From a virus, in the IMG/VR virus record IMGVR_UViG_3300017748_000063, positions 1 to 30,561 of that record: a DNA stretch of 30,561 nt; one strand, 5' to 3'. The notes beneath the pieces were generated by a model. The model was not told the origin of the DNA. It saw nothing but the letters and a program-made list of their open reading frames with translations, and searched no databases. This document shows, piece after piece, positions 14,064-22,807 of this stretch; position 1 is the first letter of the stretch, and every line of letters starts with the position of its first letter. Both the position numbers and the translations under genes were made by a program.

Positions 14064-15220
14064 ATATTGCAGAATCACTTGCAAGAGCAAGTAAAACATT
14101 AATTTTAAGAGAGCCCTTTTACGGGCTCTTTTTAGTTGGACTTAATAAAGTCTTTAGAAATGATATACCTACAGCAGGTGTTAGTAAAAATGGTATAGGT
14201 GTACAATTATCTATTAATACAGAATTTTTTAATAGTCTTAATGATAAACAAAGAATGGGTGTATTAAAACATGAATTGTTACACATATCATTTGGACATT
14301 TAGTAATGAGAGATTTATATACTAATCATAAGTTATTTAATATAGCTGCTGATTTAGAAATTAATCAATATATAGATCGTGATGCATTACCTGAAGGTGG
14401 ATTGTTCTTGGATACATTTCCAGAACTTAAGCTTCCTAAAAAAGCAGGTACAAAAGAATATTATAGACTTTTGGAACAAGAATGTAAAAATAATCCTTGT
14501 GAGTCACTTCAATCTGTATTAGATCAAATGGACGGTGATAGTCAGTATGATCATAAAACATGGGAAGAGTTTGAAGATCTTACAGAAGCAGAAAAAAAGC
14601 TAGTGCAAAAACAAGTTGAACATCAACTTAAAGAAACTGCAGAACAAACTGTTAAAAGATGTGGTAACGTTCCAGGTGAATTAGCTGATCTTATTAAAAG
14701 GCTTACAACTATTGAGCCAGCATCATTTGATTGGAAAGGTTATCTAAGAAGATTTATTGGCAATTCTACAGTATCTTATACTAAAAAACTTAGACGTAAG
14801 TATAATAAAAGATATAGTGACAATCCGGGTCTTAAAATTAAATTTAAGAATAATATACTTGTTGGTGTTGACACATCAGGATCTGTATCTAACAAGGAAT
14901 TAAGGGAATTTATGAGTGAACTTACACATATGCATAAAACTGGTCACATGATCACGGTTGCTCAGTGTGATACACAAATAAATTCAGTAGAAGCATTTAA
15001 CCCAAGAAAAGATTGGGAAATTAAAGGTAGAGGAGGCACAAGCTTCCAACCTGTTATTGATCTATTTAATAAAAAGAAAGGAGTTTATACAGCTCTTATA
15101 TATTTAACAGATGGTGAGGCATATACTCCAGAAAACTGTCCAAATAATACACTTTGGGTTCACAGTTCTCAGTGTGATGTAAATAATGAATTACCAGGAT
15201 TAAAAATACAATTAAACTAA
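14057..15220 (+). CDS. DUF2201-type metallopeptidase-like/VWA protein, 387 aa
   Basis: Two domains. The N-terminal zinc-peptidase-like domain has HELLH at residues 72-76 (HExxH) followed by His81 and a helix NIAADLEIN. The C-terminal von Willebrand A domain starts ILVGVDTSGSVS (MIDAS motif DTSGS at 272-276), with the later LTDGE completing the metal site. VWA proteins of this class work with a MoxR-type AAA+ ATPase, encoded next. Targets in phages are unknown. The first 25 codons contain a perfect terminator hairpin (14110-14129 plus T-run), described separately; the encoded REPFYGLF is conserved in the family, so the start at 14057 is right. Confidence 0.85.
   Translation: MVNIAESLARASKTLILREPFYGLFLVGLNKVFRNDIPTAGVSKNGIGVQLSINTEFFNSLNDKQRMGVLKHELLHISFGHLVMRDLYTNHKLFNIAADLEINQYIDRDALPEGGLFLDTFPELKLPKKAGTKEYYRLLEQECKNNPCESLQSVLDQMDGDSQYDHKTWEEFEDLTEAEKKLVQKQVEHQLKETAEQTVKRCGNVPGELADLIKRLTTIEPASFDWKGYLRRFIGNSTVSYTKKLRRKYNKRYSDNPGLKIKFKNNILVGVDTSGSVSNKELREFMSELTHMHKTGHMITVAQCDTQINSVEAFNPRKDWEIKGRGGTSFQPVIDLFNKKKGVYTALIYLTDGEAYTPENCPNNTLWVHSSQCDVNNELPGLKIQLN
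14107..14133 (+). terminator. Terminator-like hairpin inside the DUF2201 coding region
   Basis: Stem AGAGCCC (14110-14116), loop TTTTAC, stem GGGCTCT (14123-14129), followed by further Ts to 14133. The form equals an intrinsic terminator on the plus strand, yet it lies about 50 bases inside a gene. It may act as an attenuator that lowers transcription of the VWA-MoxR cassette. Confidence 0.55.
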
Positions 15221-15226
15221 AAAACT

Positions 15227-16483
15227 ATGGCACAAGTAAATTTAAATATTGATGAATGTAAAAATTTTGTTAATCATATAATAAAGAACAATAGATTCTT
15301 ACAAGAAGGAAATAAAAATCCTGTAGCAGTAGAGATAGTAGGTGAATCAGGTATTGGTAAAACATCTGCTGTTATTGATCTAGCTAAAGAAAATAACTTA
15401 AATTTTGTAAAACTAAATTTAGCTCAGATTGAAGAGTTAGGTGACCTTGTTGGTTTTCCTGTTAGACAATTTCAGATGTTTAAAGAAAAGAAAATTAATA
15501 AAAGAATTGATGATCTTAACTATACACAAGCACAAAAAGCAGCTGCTGTTGCACAAATGACAGGTATAACTAAAAAGATTGGACAGTGGGTTGATGAGCT
15601 TGCTGTTGAGGAATATCTTAGAACTGGTTGGAAAATGACAGGTAAGAATAGAATGTCTTATTGTGCACCAGAATGGATTTCTGATAAAAAAGAAGGAGGT
15701 ATATTACTTCTTGATGACTGGAACCGTGCGGATATGAGATTTATTCAAGCTGTAATGGAGTTAGTTGATAGACAGCAGTATATTTCTTGGTCTTTACCAA
15801 AAGATTGGCATATAATTCTAACATCTAATCCAGATAATGGAGATTATATGGTTAATAGTATTGACTCAGCACAAAAAACTAGATATATTACTGCTAATCT
15901 TAAGTTTGATGTAGAAGTATGGGCTAGGTGGGCTGAAGAAGTTGGTATTGACACTAGATGTATTAATTTTTTGTTATTACATCCAGAACTTGTAACACAA
16001 GAAACTAACGCAAGATCTATTACTGCATTCTTTAATTCTATTTCAAGTTTTGAAAAGTTTGAAGATAATTTAAGTATGGTTCAAATGATTGGTGAAGGAT
16101 CTGTTGGAGATGCATTTGCATCTATGTTTACTACATTTATTAACAATAAACTTGATAAATTAGTAACACCAAAAGATTTATTAACTCATACAGATGAAAA
16201 GTATATCTTAGGTCAATTGACTAGTTGTGTTGGAAAAGATGATAATTATAGAGCAGATATTGCATCAACTCTAGCTACCAGATTAGCAAACTACTCTGTG
16301 GTTTATTCTAAAGAAAACACGGTAAATCAAAAAATTACAGATAGATTAATTACACTATGTACAAAAGATTATTTTACTAATGATCTAAAGTATTTAGTTG
16401 TAAGAACCATCTTTAATGGTAATAAACAAAAGTTTAACAAGATGATGATGAATCCAGAAATCATTAAAATGACAATTAAATAA
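15227..16483 (+). CDS. MoxR-type AAA+ ATPase, 418 aa
   Basis: ATP-driven remodelling factor. Walker A GESGIGKT at residues 39-46, Walker B ILLLDDWNR at 159-167, sensor 1 ILTSNP at 197-202. The order and the segment between Walker B and sensor 1 (ADMRFIQAVMELVDRQQY) match MoxR/AAA_5 ATPases, which act with VWA proteins as chaperones for metal loading or complex activation. The gene lies 6 bases after the VWA/metallopeptidase gene and 1 base before a pair of unknown paralogues. The C-terminal 200 residues are helical with no known enzyme domain. Confidence 0.85.
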   Translation: MAQVNLNIDECKNFVNHIIKNNRFLQEGNKNPVAVEIVGESGIGKTSAVIDLAKENNLNFVKLNLAQIEELGDLVGFPVRQFQMFKEKKINKRIDDLNYTQAQKAAAVAQMTGITKKIGQWVDELAVEEYLRTGWKMTGKNRMSYCAPEWISDKKEGGILLLDDWNRADMRFIQAVMELVDRQQYISWSLPKDWHIILTSNPDNGDYMVNSIDSAQKTRYITANLKFDVEVWARWAEEVGIDTRCINFLLLHPELVTQETNARSITAFFNSISSFEKFEDNLSMVQMIGEGSVGDAFASMFTTFINNKLDKLVTPKDLLTHTDEKYILGQLTSCVGKDDNYRADIASTLATRLANYSVVYSKENTVNQKITDRLITLCTKDYFTNDLKYLVVRTIFNGNKQKFNKMMMNPEIIKMTIK

Positions 16484-16484
16484 T

Positions 16485-17534
16485 ATGGCAAAAAAATCAG
16501 TACATCAGGAGTTTAATCCTGATGCTATTGAACACTTTGAAATTGACTGTGATCCTTATGGGATCATGGTTGATTCAGGTGGTACAATAGAAACAGTTTA
16601 TGTAAACACGTCACAAGGTTTAACAAATAGAATAGGAAAAATATTTACAAAGAATGCAGATAAAGAACCGGATTTGACATTATATAAAAAAGCATTTTTA
16701 TTTCCAAACAGTCCTGTCTCTACTGAGAGAGTAAAAGCAGCACTTAAAGAACATAAAATTACTTTAACTAATGATTATACTAAAGCAGATTTATATTTAA
16801 CACATGATGATTTAACTAGAGATCATCAAAGTGAAGAGTCTATTAATTCTAGAGCTATGTTTTGCAATTTATGGAATTATGAAGCAGTAGAAGCAGGATG
16901 CGTGTATGTAAATGATTATTGTGAAGAAAATAAAAGAGGTAATGAATTAGCTAGAGTTATTTATGATGCTAAATGTGCTGAGTGGGTTGATAGATATACT
17001 TCAGATCGTCATAGTATGCCTTATGATTCTTATATAGTTACAGGTCTTGCAATTAATACAGCTTATGAAGTTGAAATGGGTAATGTAGCTGTTTGGAATA
17101 TTGATAAGGTAATGCATCAATCAGCCAGTAAAGTTGAACTGACTGAACAAATATTAGATGATATTATTTCTTTAATGAAACAAGGTGGTGCAGAAAACTA
17201 TAATATGGTTGGAGCATTGCTTCCTACTATTGATTGGACTAAAAAATATCATTTGTTATGGAAACTAGGTCAAGAAATAGGTACAGATTTATATATGTTT
17301 AATAGAAATAAAGATGTACAATATTGGAAACAAGCATCTGGTATTTCAGATTATTATCATATGACTGCTTTACAAATGATACAAAGACTTGAAGGCCGGG
17401 AAAATTTAAATAGAGAATCATTTAAGTATTTAGAACCAATAGTTAGAAAAGAAATAAGAATTGATAATAGAGATCTTTACACTTTTAAAGTAGAGGTTAA
17501 ACCTGAATATAAAAAATATAATTATGAAAAATAG
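16485..17534 (+). CDS. Unknown cassette protein A, 349 aa
   Basis: No named family. Three regions are visible: N-terminal residues 1-65; a middle block near residues 68-110 (FLFPNSPVSTERVKAALKEH, then LTNDYTKADLYLTHDDL) that reads as helix-strand with 'T..AD..l' like a BRCT or Rossmann-type half; and a C-terminal block near 215-265 (ELTEQILDDIISLM, ENYNMVGALLPTIDW). Both later blocks align, almost without gaps, with the next protein, so the pair arose by duplication. It directly follows the MoxR gene and overlaps the next gene by 11 bases. Confidence 0.75.
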   Translation: MAKKSVHQEFNPDAIEHFEIDCDPYGIMVDSGGTIETVYVNTSQGLTNRIGKIFTKNADKEPDLTLYKKAFLFPNSPVSTERVKAALKEHKITLTNDYTKADLYLTHDDLTRDHQSEESINSRAMFCNLWNYEAVEAGCVYVNDYCEENKRGNELARVIYDAKCAEWVDRYTSDRHSMPYDSYIVTGLAINTAYEVEMGNVAVWNIDKVMHQSASKVELTEQILDDIISLMKQGGAENYNMVGALLPTIDWTKKYHLLWKLGQEIGTDLYMFNRNKDVQYWKQASGISDYYHMTALQMIQRLEGRENLNRESFKYLEPIVRKEIRIDNRDLYTFKVEVKPEYKKYNYEK

Positions 17535-18669
17535 AAATGTAATAAGTATAGATATAGATTCGCATAAAAACAACTTAAAAAGTCTTGGATTATCAGATCT
17601 TGGTATTTATATTGGTAGAGATGATTGGACAGTAGGAAAAAAATTAATCAGTCAATTATTACCAAAAGACAAATTTCAAAAATATACTAAACAAGATTTT
17701 ATTGATAGTGTTAATACAGTTTATAGATTGCCACATTTAACTTTATCTAGAGATAAATTAGCTTTATTTGCAGAAGAATGTGATTTTAAAGTTACTAGAA
17801 AGAGAGATGTTGCTGATATAATAGTAATAGGTGACCAAACAATTAAAAAGATGGTACAAAATAGCTATTCTAGTAGTATAGATTTTAAAACTCTTAAAAG
17901 TTGTTATAGTATAGGTAAAGAATGGAAAAATTTAACTAGTGATGATCAAAACTGTATGCATAAACAAGTAAAGTTAATTGAAGATTTATATGGTGATGAT
18001 TGTGAAATTACTTTTACACAATCTTATTATTATTCTTCTACTGGTTATGGAGAAAAATTAAGTATATATCGTTCTTATTTAAAAAATTATGTAACTAAAC
18101 AGGCAGGTTATTTATATTATTATCCAAAAACTTCATTTGATAATATGAATTTTGTAAAAAATAATATAGATAAAGTTATTTTTGATTCTGACCTTAATCT
18201 TTTATGTACTGAAGATTCAATTACTATAAATAAAGAAGAGTTTAAAAGTGTTTATAGTATGATTAATTCATTTGATAAAGAAAATTTAAGTGTCGGAATG
18301 ACTATGATGGCTAATTGTAATATAGATAAATCTAGAACTTTTTTATGTTTATTATTTGCAGTGTGTTCAGATAATATGAAAAATAGTAATGTTTGGAATC
18401 AAGTAAATTTTAAATATCTTAGAAAAGAATTTGAATATTATATTGATATTCAACTATCTTCATGGGGACATGCTTATAGTAATTTAATTAAAAAAATGGT
18501 TGAAGATAAATGTTTAACAGCATGGGCAGCAAGTCTTATAGCTTCTGTAATGTTTAAAAGAGTTCTAGAAGGTAATCATCAAGTAGGTGGTAAAGATTGT
18601 GTTTTTAGTTTAAATGCAAATGATTTAAAATTAAAAAATGAATATTTAGTTAAGTTAGTCAATGAATAA
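17524..18669 (+). CDS. Unknown cassette protein B, paralogue of A, 381 aa
   Basis: Shares with the preceding protein the block YRLPHLTLSRDKLALFAEEC, then VTRKRDVADIIVIGD (about residues 67-105), and the block SMINSFDKENLSVGMTMM with NIDKSRTFLCLLFAV (about residues 245-285). The helical C-terminus, with VNFKYLRKEFEYY, resembles a domain common in Bacteroidetes phage hypotheticals. It is rich in Tyr, Ser and Asn between the blocks. Its stop is the first base pairs of a hairpin leader. Function unknown; it is probably a substrate, adaptor or partner of the MoxR/VWA pair. Confidence 0.75.
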   Translation: MKNRNVISIDIDSHKNNLKSLGLSDLGIYIGRDDWTVGKKLISQLLPKDKFQKYTKQDFIDSVNTVYRLPHLTLSRDKLALFAEECDFKVTRKRDVADIIVIGDQTIKKMVQNSYSSSIDFKTLKSCYSIGKEWKNLTSDDQNCMHKQVKLIEDLYGDDCEITFTQSYYYSSTGYGEKLSIYRSYLKNYVTKQAGYLYYYPKTSFDNMNFVKNNIDKVIFDSDLNLLCTEDSITINKEEFKSVYSMINSFDKENLSVGMTMMANCNIDKSRTFLCLLFAVCSDNMKNSNVWNQVNFKYLRKEFEYYIDIQLSSWGHAYSNLIKKMVEDKCLTAWAASLIASVMFKRVLEGNHQVGGKDCVFSLNANDLKLKNEYLVKLVNE

Positions 18670-18738
18670 GCTGGAGTTAGCCATAGTGACATAAAAACCA
18701 GCTTGATAGAGTGGGTGTTGAGATGCACCCACTTTATC
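18668..18738 (+). promoter_or_regulatory. Double-hairpin leader before the nuclease gene
   Basis: Hairpin 1: AAGCTGG (18668-18674) with CCAGCTT (18698-18704). Hairpin 2: GATAGAGTGGGTG (18705-18717) with CACCCACTTTATC (18726-18738), 13 bp with one G-U pair. The two are stacked end to end. Hairpin 2 is followed by TTTAAAA, a weak tail, so it is a possible terminator or attenuator. The nuclease ATG is at 18754. Confidence 0.55.
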
Positions 18739-18753
18739 TTTAAAATATTAATT

Positions 18754-19749
18754 ATGAAAGATCCAATTAAAGAAGAAGCATTTTATAATGGTGATTATAA
18801 GTTTAGTTATTCTTCACTAAACAAGTTATTATTTTCACCAAAACTTTTTTACAAAGACTATATCCTTAAAGAAAGGGAAATTAAGACTGACAAACATTTA
18901 ATTGAAGGTAAATTACTTCACTTGATGTTATTACAGCCTGAGAAGCTACATGATGAGTTTTCTATTGTTCCTAATAAAATACCATCAGACAATGTTCGTA
19001 AAGTTTTAAAAAATCTTAGTAATAGATTTTATGATCCTAATGCATTTATTAAGTTAAAAGATTTAGATAATGAAATTATACAAGCTTTAGAAGAAAACAA
19101 CTTATATCAGTCATTTAAAGATGATTTAAAAAAATTATCTAAAATTCAAACTGAAGAAAATGAAGAATATTATAAATTTCTATGTCAAGACCAGAAAAAA
19201 GATATTATAGATAATGATATGTTAGCAAAAGCAGTTGAAAGAGTTATATTAATAAAAAATAATAAAGATGTTATGTCTTTATTAGAAGATAAAGTAACTG
19301 ATTTTGAGTTAGATCCTTTAGAAATGTATAATGAAAAATATTTAGAATGTGAATTAAATGATTATGTATTTGGTCTTAAAGGCTACATTGATAGATATAT
19401 TATTGACCATGAGTCAAAAGAGATAACTGTTATAGACTTTAAAACAACATCTAAAGGATTAGAAAAATTTGCAGAAACTGTAGATTATTATAATTATTGG
19501 ATGCAAGCAGTTATTTACATTACATTGGTGATAAAAAGTTCTAAAAAAGATATTACTGATTATAAAATTAATTTTAAATTTGTAGTTATTGATAGTTATG
19601 ATCAAACTTATGTATTTGATGTATCAAAAGAAACACTAAATACTTGGTTTAATGGATTAGAAGAAATATTAAAAGAAACTAATTACCATTACATTAAAAG
19701 AGATTATAGTTTACCATATGAATTTGCTAATAATAACGTAACATTATAG
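18754..19749 (+). CDS. PD-(D/E)XK exonuclease (RecB/Cas4-like), 331 aa
   Basis: DNA end-processing nuclease of the RecE/PDDEXK_12 type. Motifs: Glu51 in LIEGKLLHLML, Asp213 in GLKGYIDRY, Asp228-x-Lys230 in VIDFKTT, and Gln251/Tyr255 in WMQAVIY (QxxxY motif). It probably resects ends to single strands for the Sak4/SSB pair. A longer frame from a TTG at 18703 runs through the 13-bp hairpin and is rejected; ATG 18754 gives a family-like start. It overlaps the next gene by one base. Confidence 0.85.
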   Translation: MKDPIKEEAFYNGDYKFSYSSLNKLLFSPKLFYKDYILKEREIKTDKHLIEGKLLHLMLLQPEKLHDEFSIVPNKIPSDNVRKVLKNLSNRFYDPNAFIKLKDLDNEIIQALEENNLYQSFKDDLKKLSKIQTEENEEYYKFLCQDQKKDIIDNDMLAKAVERVILIKNNKDVMSLLEDKVTDFELDPLEMYNEKYLECELNDYVFGLKGYIDRYIIDHESKEITVIDFKTTSKGLEKFAETVDYYNYWMQAVIYITLVIKSSKKDITDYKINFKFVVIDSYDQTYVFDVSKETLNTWFNGLEEILKETNYHYIKRDYSLPYEFANNNVTL

Positions 19750-20330
19750 TGGAAAAATTATATAAAGAATATTTTCAAAAAAGCAAAGTTTTTTTATATC
19801 CTTTATTAGATATTAAAAAAGGCATAAAGTTTGTTCCTAATCAAACATATTTATCTTGGGGTGATGAATATACAATAGATTGCAACAAGCTTTTATGTCT
19901 TTATAGATTTGATAAAGCAAGTAAAAATAATTTTATATTATTTTCTGATGAAGTAATTAAAACTCTACCGTTATATCATACAGAATATATAATAAATGAT
20001 TATAATTATTTATATATTTTTGATTTAACACTACCTCTTAAAAAAAGAGATTTACAAAAGTTTAAACAGGGTAAATATTCAAAATTTAGTAAAAAAACAA
20101 AAGAAACTATTATAAAGTTTTTTGGTGAAAAAGGTAAAATAGCAGAATATGTAGAAAGTTATTTATATCCTGAATATTATTTTGAAGATTATTCAGAGTT
20201 ATTAAATATTAATCAAAAAGACCTAGAATTAGTAGGTGAATTGTGTAGCAAACCAGATTTTCAAAAAGAAGATTTTACTTCTGATTGTGAATTAATAAAA
20301 AAATCATTATATTTAAAAATTAAAAATTAA
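19749..20330 (+). CDS. Hypothetical protein, 193 aa
   Basis: No family recognised. The GTG start overlaps the nuclease stop (TAGTG), which couples the genes. The N-terminal half looks beta-rich with many Tyr and Phe (FVPNQTYLSWGDEYTIDCNKLLCLYRF), and the second half is helical and charged (FKQGKYSKFSKKTKETIIKFF). It may accompany the nuclease. The composition is very AT-rich, as in neighbouring genes. Confidence 0.7.
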   Translation: MEKLYKEYFQKSKVFLYPLLDIKKGIKFVPNQTYLSWGDEYTIDCNKLLCLYRFDKASKNNFILFSDEVIKTLPLYHTEYIINDYNYLYIFDLTLPLKKRDLQKFKQGKYSKFSKKTKETIIKFFGEKGKIAEYVESYLYPEYYFEDYSELLNINQKDLELVGELCSKPDFQKEDFTSDCELIKKSLYLKIKN

Positions 20331-20335
20331 AAACC

Positions 20336-20782
20336 ATGGCAAAAAATAAAAAATATATACAAGAAAATCCAAAAAGCATGATGTTAGTTAAAAGTGCTTT
20401 TGGTCAAATGAAAAGCTTTAAATTAATACCTATTACTAATGATTGTCCATTTGTTGAATGTTTATTCTCACCAAGAGAAAAAATGATGGTAGTTATTGGT
20501 AAATATATGAAAGGAAGTTATCATATGGTTCCTAAACTAGATGATAATGGAGATGAAATACCTGTTAAAGGTAAACCAAGAGCAAATGGAAAGAAAGTAA
20601 AAGAAGAAAGAAGACTTGTTGACACTTGTTCTGAACATTATATAGTAACTGAAGAAGAAATTAGAGAAACAATTCAAATGTTTGCAGTAAATCCTGATGC
20701 AATTGAATTAGATGAATTCTTTTTATCTGATAGTGAACTTGTAGGTGCAACAGCAACTACACCCATTATTGAGAAAGTATAG
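20336..20782 (+). CDS. Conserved phage protein, 148 aa
   Basis: No named family recognised. Lys-rich start, then a probable beta core (MKSFKLIPITNDCPFVECLFSP, KMMVVIGKYMKGSYHMVPKL), a Lys/Arg-rich loop (KGKPRANGKKVKEERR) and an acidic C-terminus (AIELDEFFLSDSEL). It is the last gene before the terminator at 20829 and ends the nuclease transcript. The small strand-rich fold with a basic loop fits a nucleic-acid binder, but that is only a guess. Confidence 0.7.
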   Translation: MAKNKKYIQENPKSMMLVKSAFGQMKSFKLIPITNDCPFVECLFSPREKMMVVIGKYMKGSYHMVPKLDDNGDEIPVKGKPRANGKKVKEERRLVDTCSEHYIVTEEEIRETIQMFAVNPDAIELDEFFLSDSELVGATATTPIIEKV

Positions 20783-20828
20783 GCTGAGGACCTTTATACC
20801 TCCATTTTTTTTAAATTTTTCCATTGAG

Positions 20829-20855
20829 AAGGGTCCGAACGGGCCCTTTTCTTTT
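20829..20855 (+). terminator. Rho-independent terminator
   Basis: Stem AAGGGTCC (20829-20836), loop GAAC, stem GGGCCCTT (20841-20848) with one T-G pair, and a T-rich tail. It separates the nuclease transcript from the polymerase gene, which must therefore have its own promoter or rely on readthrough. Confidence 0.88.
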
Positions 20856-20869
20856 GATACTAAAATGAC

Positions 20870-22777
20870 ATGACTATGAACCATTGGGTAATGGATTATG
20901 AGACTTTATCAAATTGTTTTGTTGGTGTTTTTACACATTATAAAACTGAAGAAACTAAAATTTTTTCAATTTGTAAATTACAAAATGATTATGAAAAGTT
21001 TATTGAATTCCTAAAAGAAAATATAAGTAATAATGAGTGGCATATATCCTATAATGGATTAGCATTTGATGCACAGATCACTCACTATATAATTAAAAAC
21101 CATGAGAATTTAAAACTCATGGATGGAGAAGAAATTGCTGAAGAAATATATCTTTGTGCTCAACAAGCTATAGAAAAGTCTAATAGAAGAGAATTTCAAG
21201 AATTTCCTGAATGGCATATGACTATTAAACAAATAGATGTTTTTAAATTAAACCATTGGGATAACATGGCTAAGAGATCTAGTCTTAAATGGATAGAATA
21301 TACTATGGACTGGGATAACATCTTAGATATGCCTATACACCATGAAACAGAGATAAATACACAGGATCAGTTAGATCTAATTATTGAATACTGTATTAAT
21401 GATGTAGAAGCAACTAAAGAAATTTTTGTTAGATGTAAACCTTTAATAGCATTAAGAAAAAAGTTAACTGATCAATATAGTATTAATTTATTTAGTGCAT
21501 CTGAACCAAGAATTAGTAAAGAATTGTTTGGTTATTATCTTAGTAAAGAACTTAATATACCTAAATATGAACTTAAAAAATTAAGAACATTTAGAAATGT
21601 AATTAAAATTAAAGATCTCATATTAGATTATATTAAATTTGACACAACTGAATTTAATAATTTATTAAATAGATTTAAAGATATTGAACTTGATCCTAAT
21701 CAAACTAAAGGTGGATTTAAATATGTAGTTAAATACAAAGGAGTTAGAACACATTTTGGTTTAGGTGGTGCTCACGGTGCTCATAAACCAGGTGTTTATG
21801 AATCAGATGAAGATAATATAATAATGTCTTCTGATGTTACAAGCTTCTATCCTAATTTAGCTATTATGAATAAGATTTCACCTGCACATTTAGATAAAAA
21901 AGCATTTTGTGATCTATATAAGTGGTTTTTTGATGAAAGAAAAAAGATACCAAAGAGTGATCCTATGAACTATGTGTATAAAATTATACTTAATAGTACA
22001 TACGGTCTTAGTAATGATAAGAACTCTTTTCTGTATGATCCGCAGTTTACTATGTTTATTACTGTTAATGGTCAACTTACATTGATGATGCTTTATGAAA
22101 TGATTATGGAAGCAATACCAGAAGCAATACCATTATTACAAAATACTGATGGTGTTGAAACAGTAATACCTAGATCAAAACAAAAAATTTATATGGATGT
22201 ATGCAAAAAATGGGAGGAAATAACTAATCTTAATTTAGAACATGATCAATATAAAAAGCTTGTATTGGCTGATGTTAATAACTACATAGCAGTAGATATG
22301 AATAATAAAGCTAAATGTAAGGGACGTTTTGAGTTTGAAGGGTTGGCTCTTCATAAAAACAAATCTAAACTGATCATTCCAAAAGCATTGTACGCCTACT
22401 TTGTTGATGGAACTTTACCAGAAGATACACTTAAAGAAAATAAAAATATTCTTGATTATTGTATAGGTGGTAAATCTAAAGGTAATTGGCAACAAGTTGC
22501 TAGATCTGTAAAAGATGGACAAGCTGATGAAGAAAAACTTCAAAAGATAAACAGATATTATATTTCTAACAAAGGTGTTAAAATAATTAAAATTAATAAA
22601 AGTGATAAAAGAGAAATTCAATTAGAAGCAGGTAGATGGATGCAGACTGTTATGAATAAAATTGAAAATAAAACTTGGGAGTCATATGATATTAATGAAA
22701 AATATTATCTAGATGCTATAGAGAAAGAAATTAATAATATTATAGGAATTAAAACTAATCAGTTATTGTTATTTTGA
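20870..22777 (+). CDS. Family B DNA polymerase, 635 aa
   Basis: Replicative polymerase with proofreading. Exonuclease motifs: Exo I DYE (Asp9, Glu11), Exo II YNGLAFD (Asn62, Asp67), Exo III YCIND (Tyr174, Asp178). Polymerase motifs: A SDVTSFYPNL (Asp322), B KIILNSTYG (Lys371, Asn375, Tyr378), C QNTDGVE (Asp427). In motif C the usual DTDS is NTDG: the first Asp is Asn, the essential second Asp remains. At 635 aa it is short compared with T4-like PolB and similar to small phage or crAss-like PolB forms. No protein-priming TPR insert is obvious. Starts at ATG 20870 or 20876. Confidence 0.92.
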   Translation: MTMNHWVMDYETLSNCFVGVFTHYKTEETKIFSICKLQNDYEKFIEFLKENISNNEWHISYNGLAFDAQITHYIIKNHENLKLMDGEEIAEEIYLCAQQAIEKSNRREFQEFPEWHMTIKQIDVFKLNHWDNMAKRSSLKWIEYTMDWDNILDMPIHHETEINTQDQLDLIIEYCINDVEATKEIFVRCKPLIALRKKLTDQYSINLFSASEPRISKELFGYYLSKELNIPKYELKKLRTFRNVIKIKDLILDYIKFDTTEFNNLLNRFKDIELDPNQTKGGFKYVVKYKGVRTHFGLGGAHGAHKPGVYESDEDNIIMSSDVTSFYPNLAIMNKISPAHLDKKAFCDLYKWFFDERKKIPKSDPMNYVYKIILNSTYGLSNDKNSFLYDPQFTMFITVNGQLTLMMLYEMIMEAIPEAIPLLQNTDGVETVIPRSKQKIYMDVCKKWEEITNLNLEHDQYKKLVLADVNNYIAVDMNNKAKCKGRFEFEGLALHKNKSKLIIPKALYAYFVDGTLPEDTLKENKNILDYCIGGKSKGNWQQVARSVKDGQADEEKLQKINRYYISNKGVKIIKINKSDKREIQLEAGRWMQTVMNKIENKTWESYDINEKYYLDAIEKEINNIIGIKTNQLLLF

Positions 22778-22807
22778 CAATAATTATTTAACTTTAAAAA
22801 TAAAAAA

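Noticed and set aside
18670-18704. preQ1-I riboswitch resemblance (hairpin plus ATAAAAA)
   Set aside because: The A-rich tail does not pair back into the loop as the class requires; the bases after it pair with the 5' stem instead.
18703-18753. TTG-started N-terminal extension of the PD-(D/E)XK nuclease
   Set aside because: It translates a 13-bp hairpin, uses a rare start, and the family-like sequence begins at ATG 18754.
22415-22621. Minus-strand frame inside the DNA polymerase gene
   Set aside because: Phe/Ile-rich antisense shadow of a clear PolB coding region.
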